Notes: generated by a model not told the origin, from the letters alone. A stretch of 64,000 nucleotides of DNA from Porpolomopsis calyptriformis (GCA_951640195.1 OX621163.1:2914001-2978000); one strand, 5' to 3'. Shown: positions 1-11,934, numbered from the stretch's first letter. Translations and numbers: made by a program.

Positions 1-546
1 CGCTCTGCTCGCTCTTGCTCCTCTCGCTCCTCACGCTCGACCCTCTCTCGTTCCTCCCGCACAGACGTCTCTGCCTTCTCCTTCGCCTCGCGCTCCCCTT
101 CCACCCTTCGCTCTCACTCTACCCTCTCTGCCTCTGCTTTCTCCTCAACCTCCCGACGCACGACCTCTGCCAGCCTTGGCATCAGCAACTCCCCCACCTA
201 CTCTAACCATTCCCACTCTTCGAAAGTGTCGAAGGTCTCGCGGGCCTCCTTTTGCCATGCGACGACCTCGTCGTCTGTCAATGTTTGCTTCAGGGCCTTG
301 ATGACCCAATTATATGCGATCTAAAAGATGGATTAGTGAAGAAAAACAACTAAAAAACATGAGACTTACCAGCAGTTTACAAAACTGTTGCCACAAGACT
401 TTATAGTCTTCGGGCTCGGCAACTCCATCTGGGAGCGACCTCATCTGGTCGCAAATCTTCTCTTTCGCGATGGTTATTACGTTTTTTGCCATTGCTGATT
501 GTCTTGTGTCATGATCCCAAACTGATTTGGTATCAAACTTAACCAA
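1..546 (-). pseudogene. Unidentified gene with charged coiled-coil C-terminus, broken
   Basis: The start ATG is at 546 and a clean intron (gtaagt...ttttag, 369-321) joins two exons. The first 59 codons hold a small alpha-helical-looking region. Exon 2 stays in frame to a TAG at 200-198 and then keeps coding, through a second stop (TGA), for a strongly Glu/Arg-rich coiled coil that runs off the window edge. Both stops fit one C-to-T change (CAG to TAG, CGA to TGA). I do not recognise the family. The gene may be a decayed accessory gene, or it may end at the TAG as a short protein of about 99 residues. Confidence 0.4.
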
Positions 547-559
547 AGATCATGCATTC

Positions 560-1690
560 AGCAAGTAGCATCCATAGCTCAAATATCCTTTATCTTATCT
601 TATCTGATCTTATCTTAGATAAGATATCACTGTCCTTCACACATTATCTTATCTCAGATAAGATACACTACTATCTTTACTTATGCTATCTTATCATGGA
701 CAATAGCATTCTTCCCATTGTTCTCTGAGTCAGAATAACTCATATCCCATTTCTCTATTGTTCTGTCATCACTCCATTGTTCTCTGAGTCACTATGACTC
801 ATATTAATCTTCCCCATTGTTCTCCTCATTGTCTGACTCATGGTGAGTCACAATTCAAACTCCTCATTGTTCTTTTATCCATTGTTCTTATTTCCTATTG
901 TTCTCATTGCCCATTGTTCTCAAACATATATAAAGGGCCCCCTTTTCACCAGTGAGGAGTTCAGTTGACTTTTAACCCACTTTTACCCCACTCCCCTCCC
1001 CCTAGTCTACTCTTCCCCTTTTCCCTTGAACTCACCCCTAGTACTCAGTACCTAGTACTACCCCTTATTGATACTACTTGTCTGTAGTCAATACATCCAA
1101 TCCAATCTAGTCTATTAAGCTTATACCCTGTGTGATTTCGCCTAAGCCCTCTTACGTTAAGAACCAACTTAGGAATCACCCCTTGACGTATTTCTGTAAG
1201 TTGAAGATAGCCACTGAGGACTATCTTATCTTACTTCAGCCCCTGCTTATTCATCACATTCTCTAAGTCTCAGTCCTTATTGGAGAGACCTCACTGTGAT
1301 ACATATTCTTCTAAGTCAGCCGTTGACTTCATTCTTGCTCTCCCAGTCAATACTATCCATTGAGTTTGGATAGCCTGCTCATCTGTACATCCTAGCCAAG
1401 GATTACTCAAGCCCCATCAAAGGAGGAAGTGATCATTACCCAATCAACTCACATCTCCCCCGAACAACTAGGACCTACTTGATTGACGTATAACTCCAGT
1501 AGTCCTAGAAGTGAAGTATTTATATTTCACCTGATACTTGACGCGGTTTTCTTGGCGTTGTGGTATGCGATTTGAAGACGGTCATGTCTGAAGAGGAATG
1601 TGACACAGTTGTCACACTTATAAATGTGCCTCGGCAACTACTGGCAAATCACGTGATTGACTGAGGACAGTCAACATTTCAGTGAGGAGG
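560..1690 (+). repeat. LTR-type retroelement relic, non-coding
   Basis: No gene is visible. The stretch has repeated atcttatct motifs (580-665), many copies of cattgttct and gactcat, and a TATA-like catatataaaggg near 926-938 followed by a C/T-rich leader. This composition resembles the LTR pieces near 32100-32560. LTR ends and a target duplication could not be fixed, so the borders are approximate. Confidence 0.35.
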
Positions 1691-1693
1691 AGA

Positions 1694-2260
1694 TGATACG
1701 ACCCCTCCGTCCCCTGAGCACTGTATATTCAACTATACGAATACTAGATGCCTACCAAGTCCTTCGAACATGAACTCGAACCCTTCAAATGCTCCCAATA
1801 GCTCCCGAACGTCCCAAACGACTTTGAGAATCATTGAACACTCCAAACGCGATCGAAGCTTTCCGAATGCGAATGAAAGTTTGTATATCAAAGGGAAGAC
1901 ACTATTCAAAGGCATCGGTTCTCTTCTATTTCTCCCTTTTCATTTGATTCCTTCATTCCCATTTACTACTTTTCCCTTAGATCATTAGAGAGGCTCCCCT
2001 TTTATCATATACACTCAAAGGGATGCTTGTACTAGAAGATATATATACTGTATGTTGTAGCTAGTGATCCAACAAGTTAGATATTCACTTCTCTCTCACC
2101 CTTGAGTCTAGATCTTCTAAGACTTCCTCTCGATTTCCTCTTTCAACTTTCTGATCCTTCCGATTCCCCGATCGAGCTCATTCACGAATGATCGAAGACT
2201 TCCTTTCCATGATCGTCGATCATAGACTGTGTCGAGACTCTTTATAGTCGTCCTCGCACC
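1694..2260 (+). repeat. LTR-like relic beginning TGATACGACCCC
   Basis: It starts with TGATACGACCCC followed by a GTCCCCTGAG block and later has an AAAGGGAT block followed by AT-rich repeats. The same order of blocks occurs at 12677-13110, which suggests two diverged copies of one LTR family. No coding sequence is seen. The right border is a guess. Confidence 0.4.
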
Positions 2261-2295
2261 TTGTTCTGTGTTCGGTTCTCATACACGAAGCAGAC

Positions 2296-5200
2296 GTATC
2301 AACGGTCCACTGATGCTCTCACCACCTTGTTTATTTGCTGTTCCTCCCTCAGGTTGTGTGTGATCCACCCTGTTCACTTTGAACATTCCACTGACACTCT
2401 CCATGCCTCGTTCATTTGTTGTCCCTCCCTCAGGTGGTGCGTGATCTGTCTTGTTTGCTTTGAATGCTCCACTGATACTCTCACTGCCTTGTTTGTTCAT
2501 CATCCCTCCCTCAGCCTGTGCGTGATCCATCCTGTTCGCTTTGAATGTTCCAGTGACGCTCTCACCACCTTGTTGTTGTCCCTCCCTCAGATGGTGCATG
2601 ATACATTCTGTTCACTTTGAATGGTCCACTGATGCTCTCTTGCTGCCTTGTTTGTTTGTGGTCCCTCAGGTGGTGCGTGATCCATCCTGTTCACTTTGAG
2701 CAGTCCACTGACGCTCTCGCCACCTTGTTCATTCATCATCCCTCCCTCAGATGGTGCGTGATCCATCCTGTTCACTTTGAGCAGTCCACTGATGCTCTCG
2801 CCACCTTGTTCATTCATCATCCCTCCCTCAGATGGTGCGTGATCCGTCTTGTTCACTTTGAATGGTCCGCTGACGCTCTTGCTGCCTTGTTCATTCATCA
2901 TCCCTCCCTCAGCCTGTACGTGATCCATCCTGTTCGCTTTGAATGGCCCATTTATGCTCTTGCCACCTCATTTGTTTGTCGACCATCAGCATGTGCATGC
3001 TCTGTCCTGTTCACTTTGCATGATACACTGACACTCTCCTGCTGCTTCGTTCATTTGCCATCCCTCCCTCAGGTTGTGCGTGATCCATCCTGTTCACTTT
3101 GGATTGTCCACTGACACTCTTGCTGCCTCGTTTGTTCATTGTCCCTCCCTCAGGTGGTGCGTGATCTGTCTTGTTCACTTTGAATGGTTCAAAGATGCTT
3201 TTGCCACCTCGTTTGTTCGTTGTCCCTCCCTCAGCCAGTGCGTGATACATCCTGTTCGCTTTGAACAGTCCACTGATGCTCTCCCCACCTTACTCGTTCA
3301 TCATCCCTCAGCTGGTGCGTGATATGTCCTGTTCGCTTTGGATTGTCCACTGACACTCTTGCTGCCTCGTTTGTTCATTGTCCCTCCCTCAGGTGGTGCG
3401 TGATCTGTCTTGTTCACTTTGAATGGTCCACTGACGCTCTCACCACCTCGTTCATCTGTCATCCTGTCAGTTTGTGGGTGATCTGTTCTGTTTGCTTTGA
3501 ATGGTCCACTGATGCTCTCACCACCTTGTTCGTTCATCGTCCTTCCCTCAGATTGTGCGTGATCCATCCTGTTTACTTTGAATGGTCCACTGATGCTCTT
3601 GTTGCCTTGTTTGTTTATTGTCCCTCCCTCAGGTGGTGCGTGATCTGTCCTATTCACTTTGAACAGTCCACTGATGCTCTCGCTGCCTCGTTTGTTCATC
3701 ATTTCTCCCTCAGATGGTGCGTGATCCGTCCTGTTTGCTTTGAACAGTCCACTGATGCTCTCACCACCTTGTTCATTTGTCGCACCTCCCTCAGGTGTGT
3801 GATCCATCCCATTGGCTTTGAACGGTCCCCTGACGCTTTCGCCACCTTGCTTGTTTGTCACCCGTTCCTCAGATCATGCGTGATCTGTCCTATTCACTTT
3901 GGATGGTTCACTGACACTCTCGCCACCTCATTTGTTCGTCTTCCCTCCCTCAGCCTGTGCGTGATACATCCTGTTCGCTTTGAACGGTCTACTGACACTC
4001 TTGCCACCTCGCTTGTTCATCGTCCCTCCCTCAGCTGGTATGTGATCTATTCTGTTCGCTTTGAGTGGTCCACCAACACTCTCGCCGCCTCATTCGGTCG
4101 TCGTCCTTCCCTTAGCTTGTATGTGATCTGCCCTGTTCACTTTGAATGGTCCACTGACACTCTTGCCACCTTGCTCATTCGTCGTTCCTCCCTCAGCTGG
4201 TATGTGATACATCATGTTTGCTTTGAACAGTCCACTGATGCTCTTGCGACCTTGTTCATTCATCGCACCTCCCTCATGTGGTATGTGATCTATTCTGTTC
4301 GCTTTGAGCAGTCCAACAACACTCTCACTGCCTCGTTTGTTCATTGTCCTTCCCTCAGTCTGTGCGTGATCTGCCCTGTTTGCTTTGAACAGTCTACTGA
4401 CACTCTCACTGCTTTGTTCATTTGTTGCCCCTCCTTCAGGTGGTGCATGAACCATCCTGTTTGCTTTGAATGATTCACTGACACTCATTCGTTCATTGTC
4501 CCTCCCTCAGGTCATGCGTGACCCATCCTGTTCACTTTGAACAGTCCACTGACCCTCTCGCTGCTTCGTTCATTTGTTGCCCCTCCCTCAGGTGGTGCGT
4601 GATCCATCGTGTTTGCTTTGAATGGTCCACTGACACTCTTGCCACCTTGCTCGTTCATCATTCCTCCCTCAGCCTGTGCGTGATACATCCTGTTTGCTTT
4701 GAACAGTCCACTGATGCTCTTGCCACCTTGTTCATTCATCGCACCTCCCTCAGGTGGTGTGTGATCCATCTTGTTGGCTTTGAACGGTCCCCTGATGCTT
4801 TCACCGCCTTGCTCATTTGTCACCCATTCCTCAGATCATGTGTGATCTGTCCTGTTCACTTTGAATGGTTCACTGACACTCTTGCCACCTTGTTCGTTCG
4901 TCGTCCCTCCCTCAGCCTATGCGTGATACATCCTGTTCACTTTGAATGGTCCACTGACACTCCTGCTACCTCGCTCATTTGTCATTCCTCCCTCAGCTGG
5001 TATGTGATCCACCCTGTTTGCTTTGAACAGTCCACTGACACTCTCACTGCTTCGTTCATTTGTTGCCCCTCCCTCAGGTGGTGCGTGATCCATCCTGTTT
5101 GCTTTGAATGGTTCACTGACACTCATTCGTTCATCATCCCTCCCTCAGGTGGTGCGTGACCTGTCCTGTTCGCTTTGAATGGTTCGCTGACGCTCTCATC

Positions 5201-5388
5201 ACCTCGCTCATTTGTTGTCCCTCCCTCAGGTGGTGCGTGGCCCGTCCTGTTCGCTTTGAACAGTCCACTGATGCTCTTGCCACCTGGTTCTTTCATTGTC
5301 CCTCCCTCAGTTGGTGTGTGATACATCCTGTTTGCTTTGAATGGTCCACTGACATTTTCACCACCTTGTCCATTCATTGTCCCTTCCG
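2296..5388. repeat. Minisatellite: about 38 copies of an 81-bp unit
   Basis: The unit contains TCCACTGACGCTCTC, then a C/T-rich CATCCCTCCCTCAG block, then GTGCGTGATCCATCC. It repeats about every 81 bp for roughly 3.1 kb. Copies vary by point changes and a few indels. Because 81 is a multiple of three, long open frames exist on both strands, broken only where indels shift the phase. On the minus strand the 27-residue unit is polar (contains NRMDHAPPEGG). On the plus strand it is Cys/His/Phe-rich. Neither reading resembles a known repeat protein, so I treat it as non-coding. The array ends inside the 5' region of the receptor-like gene that follows. Confidence 0.85.
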
Positions 5389-6389
5389 CTATTTCTGTTG
5401 TAGCGGCTGTTAATGTAACACTCGATAGCAACACAACAACATATGTCAGCAACCGCTGTAATACATCCGACTGTTTTGGTGTCTTGCTATTTGATATCCA
5501 GGGCCTTGCTTCCAACAAGGGCCACTCCCTGAATGTCTCGAATACAGGCCGCCTTCTCGTCTTCGACTATATGATCGTGAATGACACCGTTTCGCAGTCT
5601 ACAAGCTTGATAGACACACCAACCCCAACAACTGACCCAATGTCAACTCAGCGGACCAGGTGAATGTTGCCCTGCTTCTGGCCACCACACAATCTCATCT
5701 CTATGATGTGCAGGACAAGTGTTGGTGCAATCATTGGAGCTGTCCTTGGAAGTGCATTGGTCATAGCCGCAATTTACTTTTCACTACTATTTTTCAGATG
5801 CAGGAAGTGAGTGCAAGGCACAACCAAGGTGGATGTCACATCGGGATCAGGTGTTGAGCAGGCTCCTGTGGACAGCACAAACACACATCTTCAGCCACAG
5901 CCTACTGCAGCTGCCATATCCATGGTGGCATTGCCGACTTCACTAAGTGTCAGTAGCAGCATGCAGAAACCATCATCGGATACCACCCCTGCTAGCCAAT
6001 TTCTGCATGGGATATCCTCAAGCAGGGCCACACCCATGTCACCTTCCCTAGCACCTATCCCACTACTGGTGCCGCATCCTCGCAGAGAACCACCCTCACA
6101 TAAGGCCACACCTCCCATGTTACCTGCCACTGTGTCTTCCCCAGTATCTGTACCATCATCCATCACACAACCACCCACACAGCCAGACACCTCTGCCTCG
6201 AGAAGCGAATTGACAGTTGACCAGGTCCAGCTTGTGAGCAACTTGCATGCACAAGATTTACCCCCAGAGACCATCACCAGTGTTGTCAGAGGGCTGCTCA
6301 GTGGGCAGGATAGAAATGCTGAAGGATCAGGTAGTGGGATGGTCTGGGATACCCTTGGAGAACCTCTGACCTACCAGTCATATGATTAA
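5337..6389 (+). pseudogene. Receptor-like ectodomain/TM gene, 5' end lost to minisatellite
   Basis: From 5395 the plus strand encodes the end of an N-glycosylated ectodomain (NVTLDSNTTTY, then a Cys pair and an LLFD...LLVFDY pattern). An intron (5661-5713) follows, then a single membrane span (GAIIGAVLGSALVIAAIYFS) and a stop-transfer RCRK. The cytoplasmic tail is Pro/Ser/Thr-rich and ends at 6389. The pattern matches the ectodomain genes at 46171-52666. Two faults are visible. No signal peptide or N-terminal half remains, because the repeat array runs straight into the ectodomain. A TGA (5808-5810) separates the membrane span from the in-frame tail. A GT-AG intron across that TGA does not keep frame, so a pseudogene is the likeliest reading. 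Confidence 0.55.
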
Positions 6390-6548
6390 CTACCCTTCCC
6401 ATTCACGAGACAGACTTTGACTCCCTGTTACCCATCCCTGATTCTGTACCATGATGCTTTTCATCTTCCATCATCCTCACACTTCCTTTGCTGTGCCCTA
6501 GCTCCCGCTTCCGTGTTCTAGTTCCCATTTTCCTGTAACTAGAATCTT

Positions 6549-8108
6549 TTACCAATGCAGCATTGGTGTGTACAAATTAGGAAAATTATGAGAATATTCC
6601 TGAACATAGCTTGAATATATACGAATCAACTTTGTAAGACAACTTTTCATTTTACGCATTGGCAGAGTCTCCCACAGGCTTACAACTATTGCAACCTTAT
6701 AAGGAGGACCCGAAACGAGAGTTGAGGACCACTCAGAGGCCGACAGGTCAACAAATGCACAACGCATGTCGTTGACTTGCGCACGGACACAAACAAGCCT
6801 CACTGTGGACATTCCATAAGCAGGCATCGCATTGCCATAGTGCTTTTGTCGGAAATGGCTCGAGTGTCTTGCAGATACTTGAGAGCAATGGTTCCAAGGT
6901 GATCAATTCCCACTGGTGCTATGTAGCTGGGAAGTTTAACCAAAGAAAGGAGTCTCTGGCGCTTTTCATGATCCACAGTGTATGCAGCAAGGTGAACATG
7001 CCACTGCGTAACTTGTAGGAGTAGAAGTACCTCTCGAGCAGTGGCAGGCCCTAATGCTTGGAAAGGCTTGAACTTGGTCACTTCATCGCGCATATAAATG
7101 GCAAACAAGTCATCCACAGAAAGGCCTGCAAGGTCAGGGTCAACCTCGAAATAGTGCTGTCCAATGGGAGTGAAAAACGTCTAAAGTGATCCTCTGTGAT
7201 AACGGAGCTGTGATGCCCAATCAGTCTCATAACCATGCATAGCATACCAGTGATTCTGCATTGTCTTCATTCCTGGGACACAGTAGGTGCAGGCATTGCA
7301 ACAGTATCCCTCTTTGATCACCTGCAACAGTTCCACTGGGGGTCCTCTTGGCAATGGAGTCTTGATGTCACTGGGCCTTTGGATGATGTGCAACATGCTG
7401 AGAAGCAAACCAAATGCTTCTGTTTGCTCTGCAGAGACCTTCACCCCATGTGCATGAGCATGAGAGACACAGTTGTCTGCATGGATAGCCTTTCCACAAA
7501 CACAAAGCATGACCTTGAAGTGGGTGTGATAGTGTATGCCCATGACATCAAACAGCTGGTGGGTCTGCAGGTATGACTTTGATCCATCAAGATGCTCTGA
7601 GATTGGAGAGTCAACTTGCATATCATCATTGTTTTCGAAAGAGCTGGGAAGGTGAAATGGTGGTGATTGAATACTGAGTGTTGGATAGGCAGATGAGGTG
7701 GTTTTCGATGAGCTGATATCAGTTTTATATGGATGGTGCCGAAGGTGAGGCATGGGAGATGGTGGAGTGTCAGGAACGAGGATTTTGCTAGTGATTGGAG
7801 CAGTAGCAGATGAGGTGTGAAGCCAATCAATGTGCTCTCCAAGACAACGAGTGTCTATGAAGGACTGAACGCAACCAGTTGCAGGGCATTCAATGGGATC
7901 AGTTACTGTCCTGCAAATAGCCACCACAGGAGCACCTGTTTTTACATCATCAAATGCAACTATAAGCACAGCACCTAATAATCAGTGTACAAAAAATCTC
8001 ACCATCAATGCTAACATGATTGTCAAGGCAATGATGACTGAGGATGTGATGGTTCAGTGACTTTTTGTTGCCTAGACTATAATCTGGACAGAAGGGGCAG
8101 AGGGGCAT
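6549..8108 (-). pseudogene. C2H2 zinc-finger protein, DUF3505-like, one nonsense codon
   Basis: Exon 1 (8108-8003) and exon 2 (from 7959; 43-nt intron) encode two C2H2-like fingers near the N-terminus: CPFC...H...H, then C-X4-C...H...H. A low-complexity linker follows, then a Cys/His-rich core (HTHFKVMLCVCGKAI and CCNACTYCVPG). This layout fits the fungal DUF3505 / F9775-cluster protein D-like family, whose role is not established. A TAG at 7183-7181 interrupts the frame, but coding resumes in the same frame (GQHYFEVDPDL and on) to about 6800. The stop therefore looks like a recent CAG-to-TAG change. The C-terminal end, possibly through another intron to 6549, is uncertain. Confidence 0.5.
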
Positions 8109-8109
8109 T

Positions 8110-9325
8110 GCTGCAAAAGAGCTTTTGTTGAGGTGTTGACAAAGGGATCAATAGATGATGGTGGTTACAGGTCAAGAAGCAATTGTGAGAAAGGGACTCA
8201 TGATGCTGCTTATTTACTGACACTTTATCTATTTATATTGATCACCTGTCAAACTTAGATTTGCTGACATTCTGATTTGTCAGCAAGCCCAATTTAGTTG
8301 TATGTGACAGGCTGGCTGAGTCTTGCGTGGACAGGGATGCAGTGAACAACTCTGAGATGAACAGTTTCAGAGGGAGAGGCAGATGATTCCCAACTTTGCT
8401 TGCTGAGATGAGCCCTAACTTCATTCTGTCTTGCAGCAAGGTGGGCTGTGGTTGAAGGGAAAGATCCTGCAGCCTCACTTGACAACCCAGCATTCACTTT
8501 GTTCCCTTTATTTCATTTCATTTATTTCCTCTGCTCGATGGAGTGATGCAACACAATGGAAAAGCTGTCCAGTCGGTCCTTTGAACCTCCTAGCCAGCCT
8601 GAAAACCCTCCTGAGTGGTGAAATTGGCCTGCTAACCAACAAACCAGCCATCTGGCCCTAAAAGACCTTTTCCCACTTTTCCGCTCGATTAGGATGTGTG
8701 ACGTGACATGAAGGTGGCCGACGAGGCCCCCCAGGGCCCCCGAAGGGTGCCTGGTGCGCCCCGAGAGCTATGGCCGAGGTCGTTCCATCCCACCCCCCAA
8801 GTGGAGGGGTAATATGGGTAGATAAAGTCCGAGACGATAGATCATAGATGATGCGTTAGCTGGTGATGTTTCCTTCTGTGGTGATGCCTTGCAAGCAGAC
8901 AGCCATCAGAAAACGTGCAAGAATCATCAGGAGAAACCACCTCACCTGTTAAAACCAACAATGTCAAGACCGCTGTTCTTTCCAAATCAAACATTGGTAT
9001 CCCAATGGCCAGCTATCGTGATGGACGGCACAATCAGAATACCAGTCAGGGTAGACAAAAGGTACAAGCGCACTTCACCTTGATTCTGAATACCAACGTC
9101 GATTTGCCCCCAGTGTATGGACATAATCGTGTTGTATGTACAAAATGCGGTAACTTCGTGGTCTCTTCTTCCTGCCTTGTCTACCATTCTCAACAAATTT
9201 CAACACGTGCCTCATCCCAAAAGCTCATCAAATTAACTTCTTTCTTATGAGAAGCGGGAACGGCGGAGAGACTGCATTTGAAGGAGCGATAAATCAAAAT
9301 CAGTTTTACAATGCGAGATGAAACA
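8110..9325. other. Intergenic, no supported gene
   Basis: Both strands have only short open frames without recognisable motifs. It includes the promoter side of the zinc-finger gene and a GC-rich patch near 8700-8810. A 111-codon frame at 8915-9250 carries an isolated C-X2-C pair but no other support. Confidence 0.5.
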
Positions 9326-10593
9326 TCAAGAACGAAACCTTTTCTGTAGGCACTCCTGAGCACTTTCGGTGATTTCATTTGCGGTAGTAAGGTCGCCGGT
9401 GGCTACCTTCGCTGCAGCATCCACTGCGAGCTTCAAGGCTTCGTCAGCAAACATAAGAGCTTCCTGCCAATTAGGCGTGCTGGCCCGAGGATGTTTTTGT
9501 TTTTTAGCCTTCCTAGTGGAGCGTGTCGTATATGCTTGAATTCCAGTCTTATAAGCCAGTAGGAGAAAGTAGAACATAATCTCGCAGATAGGTCGTAGAC
9601 TGAGTATGAAATCCGCCCTTGATGTTCCATAATAATTTGCAATGGCGACCGCTTGTGCTGGGGGCGTAGGGATGCGAAAGACACCGCGAGAGAAGGTGGG
9701 TGGCGTAGGTTTCCCGTTAAAAGAGAAGAACTCGAAAGTTGATCCATCGCATAATACGCCATAAACTATGGCAGGAGGAAAATTACGACGGTCGTTGGCA
9801 TAATCGCAGGCTATGAAAGGTATATGAATTCGAGCCGATTATAAGGTTAACGTTTGCATACCGTCACATTCAGCAATTACCTGCGCAATGGCATTAAGAC
9901 GCTCCTGAGCATTTCCGATTGTGTATTTCACTTCAATGATGAGAAGTAAAAGTCCACCCAAGACGACGTAATGATATTCAATCCGTCCTCTGGTCGCCAT
10001 GCGGCCAAGTATGACAGATTCCGGGGTATTATGGATGGTTAAATCAAAAAGTCCGACAAGGCGACCAAAAAGCTGGTAGGAGGGTGAGCGCAAAAAAAAT
10101 AGGCAAAAGCGGAAGCTGCCATTGATCACTCACCGGAGCAAGATACCTTGACCTAGCTTCTTGATTCACTTGCTCGTTAGGTTCTCCGTATTGCTTCATC
10201 GAAACTTCAAGATCCTGCACTATCCTTTTAAATAGGGAGGTCGGAATACGAGCGCGGTGAATGTCGAATGTTTGCATGTCGTTACCCATTCCAAAAGGAT
10301 CTAGACCAACTCTGGGAGCCATCTCATGATATTTAACTTTAGAGAAGCTAACGTTCAGCCCTTTCTCTGCAAGGATCATAAAAATATTCTCAAGATGCAT
10401 TCAAAGAAGAGTACAGACCTAGAAGAAGACTTTGTAGCTGGTCAAAGTTGATGTCATAGGCGTTAAACAAGTGAAGTATGGCGAGTTCTGCACTGCCTTT
10501 ATCGGAGATCGCTGAATCCAAGACAGCACGTAAGTTGTTTCCGTCGACCTTGTTTTCACCGTGTCGTCGCTTCCTGTTAGGCGAATCCACCAT
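9326..10593 (-). CDS. PD-(D/E)XK nuclease-like hypothetical protein
   Basis: Four exons (10593-10419, 10366-10134, 10072-9862, 9810-9326), joined by introns of 50-61 nt with GT-AG ends, give an uninterrupted 367-residue protein. The centre reads TRGRIEYHYVVLGG and then IIEVKYTIG, followed by a helix with AIAQVIAECD. The E-x-K in a hydrophobic strand, with an acidic residue upstream, is the signature of PD-(D/E)XK nuclease-type folds; this is inferred from pattern only. No signal peptide or membrane span is seen. The C-terminus has a Lys/Arg-rich stretch and an Ala-rich helix. The gene is intact among decayed neighbours. Similar proteins are, to my knowledge, numerous and uncharacterised in Agaricomycetes. 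Nuclease activity is unproven. Confidence 0.65.
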
Positions 10594-10798
10594 GGCGGTC
10601 TGAGGAAAACGGGTGCGCTATTCGGAGTTTGAAACCCCTCTGCTGAGCGTCGAACGATGTCGCGGCCCATCTAGCCACCAAAACATGGTCTACTAGGTGG
10701 TATCCTCTTGTCGAGTTGGCTATAATTGCTGAGTAACCCCGTGGTGACGAGTTTGGCTTGTTTCGTTACATCCATTCTCCATTCTCGTTGAACAGGTC

Positions 10799-11570
10799 TA
10801 GTGTTGCCGCGGTCCAGTCCGGTGTAAGTCGAGTTGCTAACTTGGTTCCAACTCGGTCGGTCGAGTTGACACCGGTGCAACTGGCAAGTTGAATGTACAA
10901 GTCGGCATTCCCCGAAGGGCATAGCCAGCGGCTCAAGAAGCGGACGACGAGTTCAAAAAAGGTGCGGAAGGAGACAGAAAGTATGGATTGGACATTTAGA
11001 TACATGCGAGGTTGTGCTAGCTCACCCTGGGCTGTCCATATTGCAGAGTAGATCCAACAACTCCTCAGATTTTCCTGCCGACACAAGCTCATTGATTGCG
11101 GCCTCTGTGGCCATTTCAATGGAATAATCCTCCTCTCTGGCCACCCAATGTGAGGCAAAATCGAGGCGGTCTTGCTTGTAAAGATGCTTCAAGACTTGTA
11201 GCACCTCAAGCATGGATGCAGACAAGAGGCTGCGCCGAAGGGCACATGTCTCTTTGCCTGATGAAAAAATGCGTTCGCATGGGACAGCTGAGGCCTGCAC
11301 TGGTAGGATATTGAGGGCAACTTTATATATGAGGGGGTATACCCTTTCAGATTCCTGTAAAAAGAGCTGAGTCAAACTTCAGTGTGAAAAAAATCAGGCT
11401 AAGATATCAATCAATCGAGCCAACAGTTTATTAGCACATGAGAAAGTATTTCTAAGCATACAACGAGTTGCACCGGTGTTGACCAAGCTGGCTGAGTTGG
11501 TGTCAAGTTGTGAAATAACCAAGCTGGATCCGATTTGGACTGGTGTCAACTCAGGCAGGCGGCAACACTA
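10799..11570 (-). mobile_element. Non-autonomous hAT transposon (772 bp)
   Basis: The inverted ends read TAGTGTTGCCGC at 10799 and its complement GCGGCAACACTA ending at 11570. The direct repeat AACAGGTC flanks both sides (10791-10798 and 11571-11578), a perfect 8-bp duplication as expected for hAT. Subterminal regions share further inverted blocks (ACACCGGTGCAACT). Only the C-terminal part of a transposase lies inside, so the element would need a transposase from elsewhere. Confidence 0.9.
11022..11375 (-). pseudogene. hAT transposase C-terminal dimerisation domain
   Basis: The frame encodes YPLIYKVALNILPVQASAVPC, then ERIFSSG and a Leu-rich helix, the typical dimerisation domain at the C-terminus of hAT transposases. 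An intron acceptor (ttttacag) precedes it at about 11357. The RNase-H-like catalytic core and the zinc-finger part are absent from the element. It is therefore a fragment, and at most could give a dimerisation-only peptide. Confidence 0.8.
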
Positions 11571-11934
11571 AACAGGTCTTCTTCCTTACCTCTTTCATCA
11601 CCTCACCAAATTCACTGAGCACCAGCTGCGGAAATATGTACTTCCCATCGAGTCGGAATCCCCCGCTGCGTTTTCTGACTCGGGAACATGCATAGTCATA
11701 CGCACTGTACTCAGCGCTGTCGCCTGGCCATGTTCTCCTCCATCGCTTGGCAACATCAAAAAGCTCACTCGGATCACAACCCTCACTGTCATCCCTTCCT
11801 GCACCCATGAATGCACTGTTGGCACACTTTGGCGGTGTATCGCATGCAGAGGTTTTCAAACGGCGTTCGTCAGCACCACATAGCTGTCCCCTCTCCAACC
11901 ACTCTAGATCTGTCATTGTCAGCTTTGAACGCAA

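Larger units (their letters stand above)
10680..11934 (-). pseudogene. Unidentified gene disrupted by a hAT insertion
   Basis: The minus strand is open from 11934 to about 11580 (hydrophilic, with Cys residues and a RLDGKYIFPQLVLSEF segment) and again from 10790 to about 10680. The two parts flank the hAT element and its 8-bp duplication. Coding or intronic placement of the insertion cannot be settled, since a gtaagg donor-like sequence lies just before the site. The family is not recognised. Confidence 0.3.

Noticed and set aside
2261..5413. Long overlapping ORFs on both strands across the minisatellite, up to 384 codons
   Set aside because: They exist because the 81-bp unit is a multiple of three and lacks stops. 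Phases break at indels, no start context or splice structure supports a gene, and neither reading resembles a known repeat protein.
5807..5861. An intron (gtgagt...gagcag) that would remove the TGA at 5808
   Set aside because: It is 55 nt with phases that do not match; the tail would be read in a frame that stops early, while the tail frame actually matches the membrane-span frame across the TGA.
8915..9250. 111-codon plus-strand ORF with a C-X2-C pair
   Set aside because: One Cys pair is not enough for a zinc finger. An overlapping antisense frame of similar quality exists, and no intron or start context helps.
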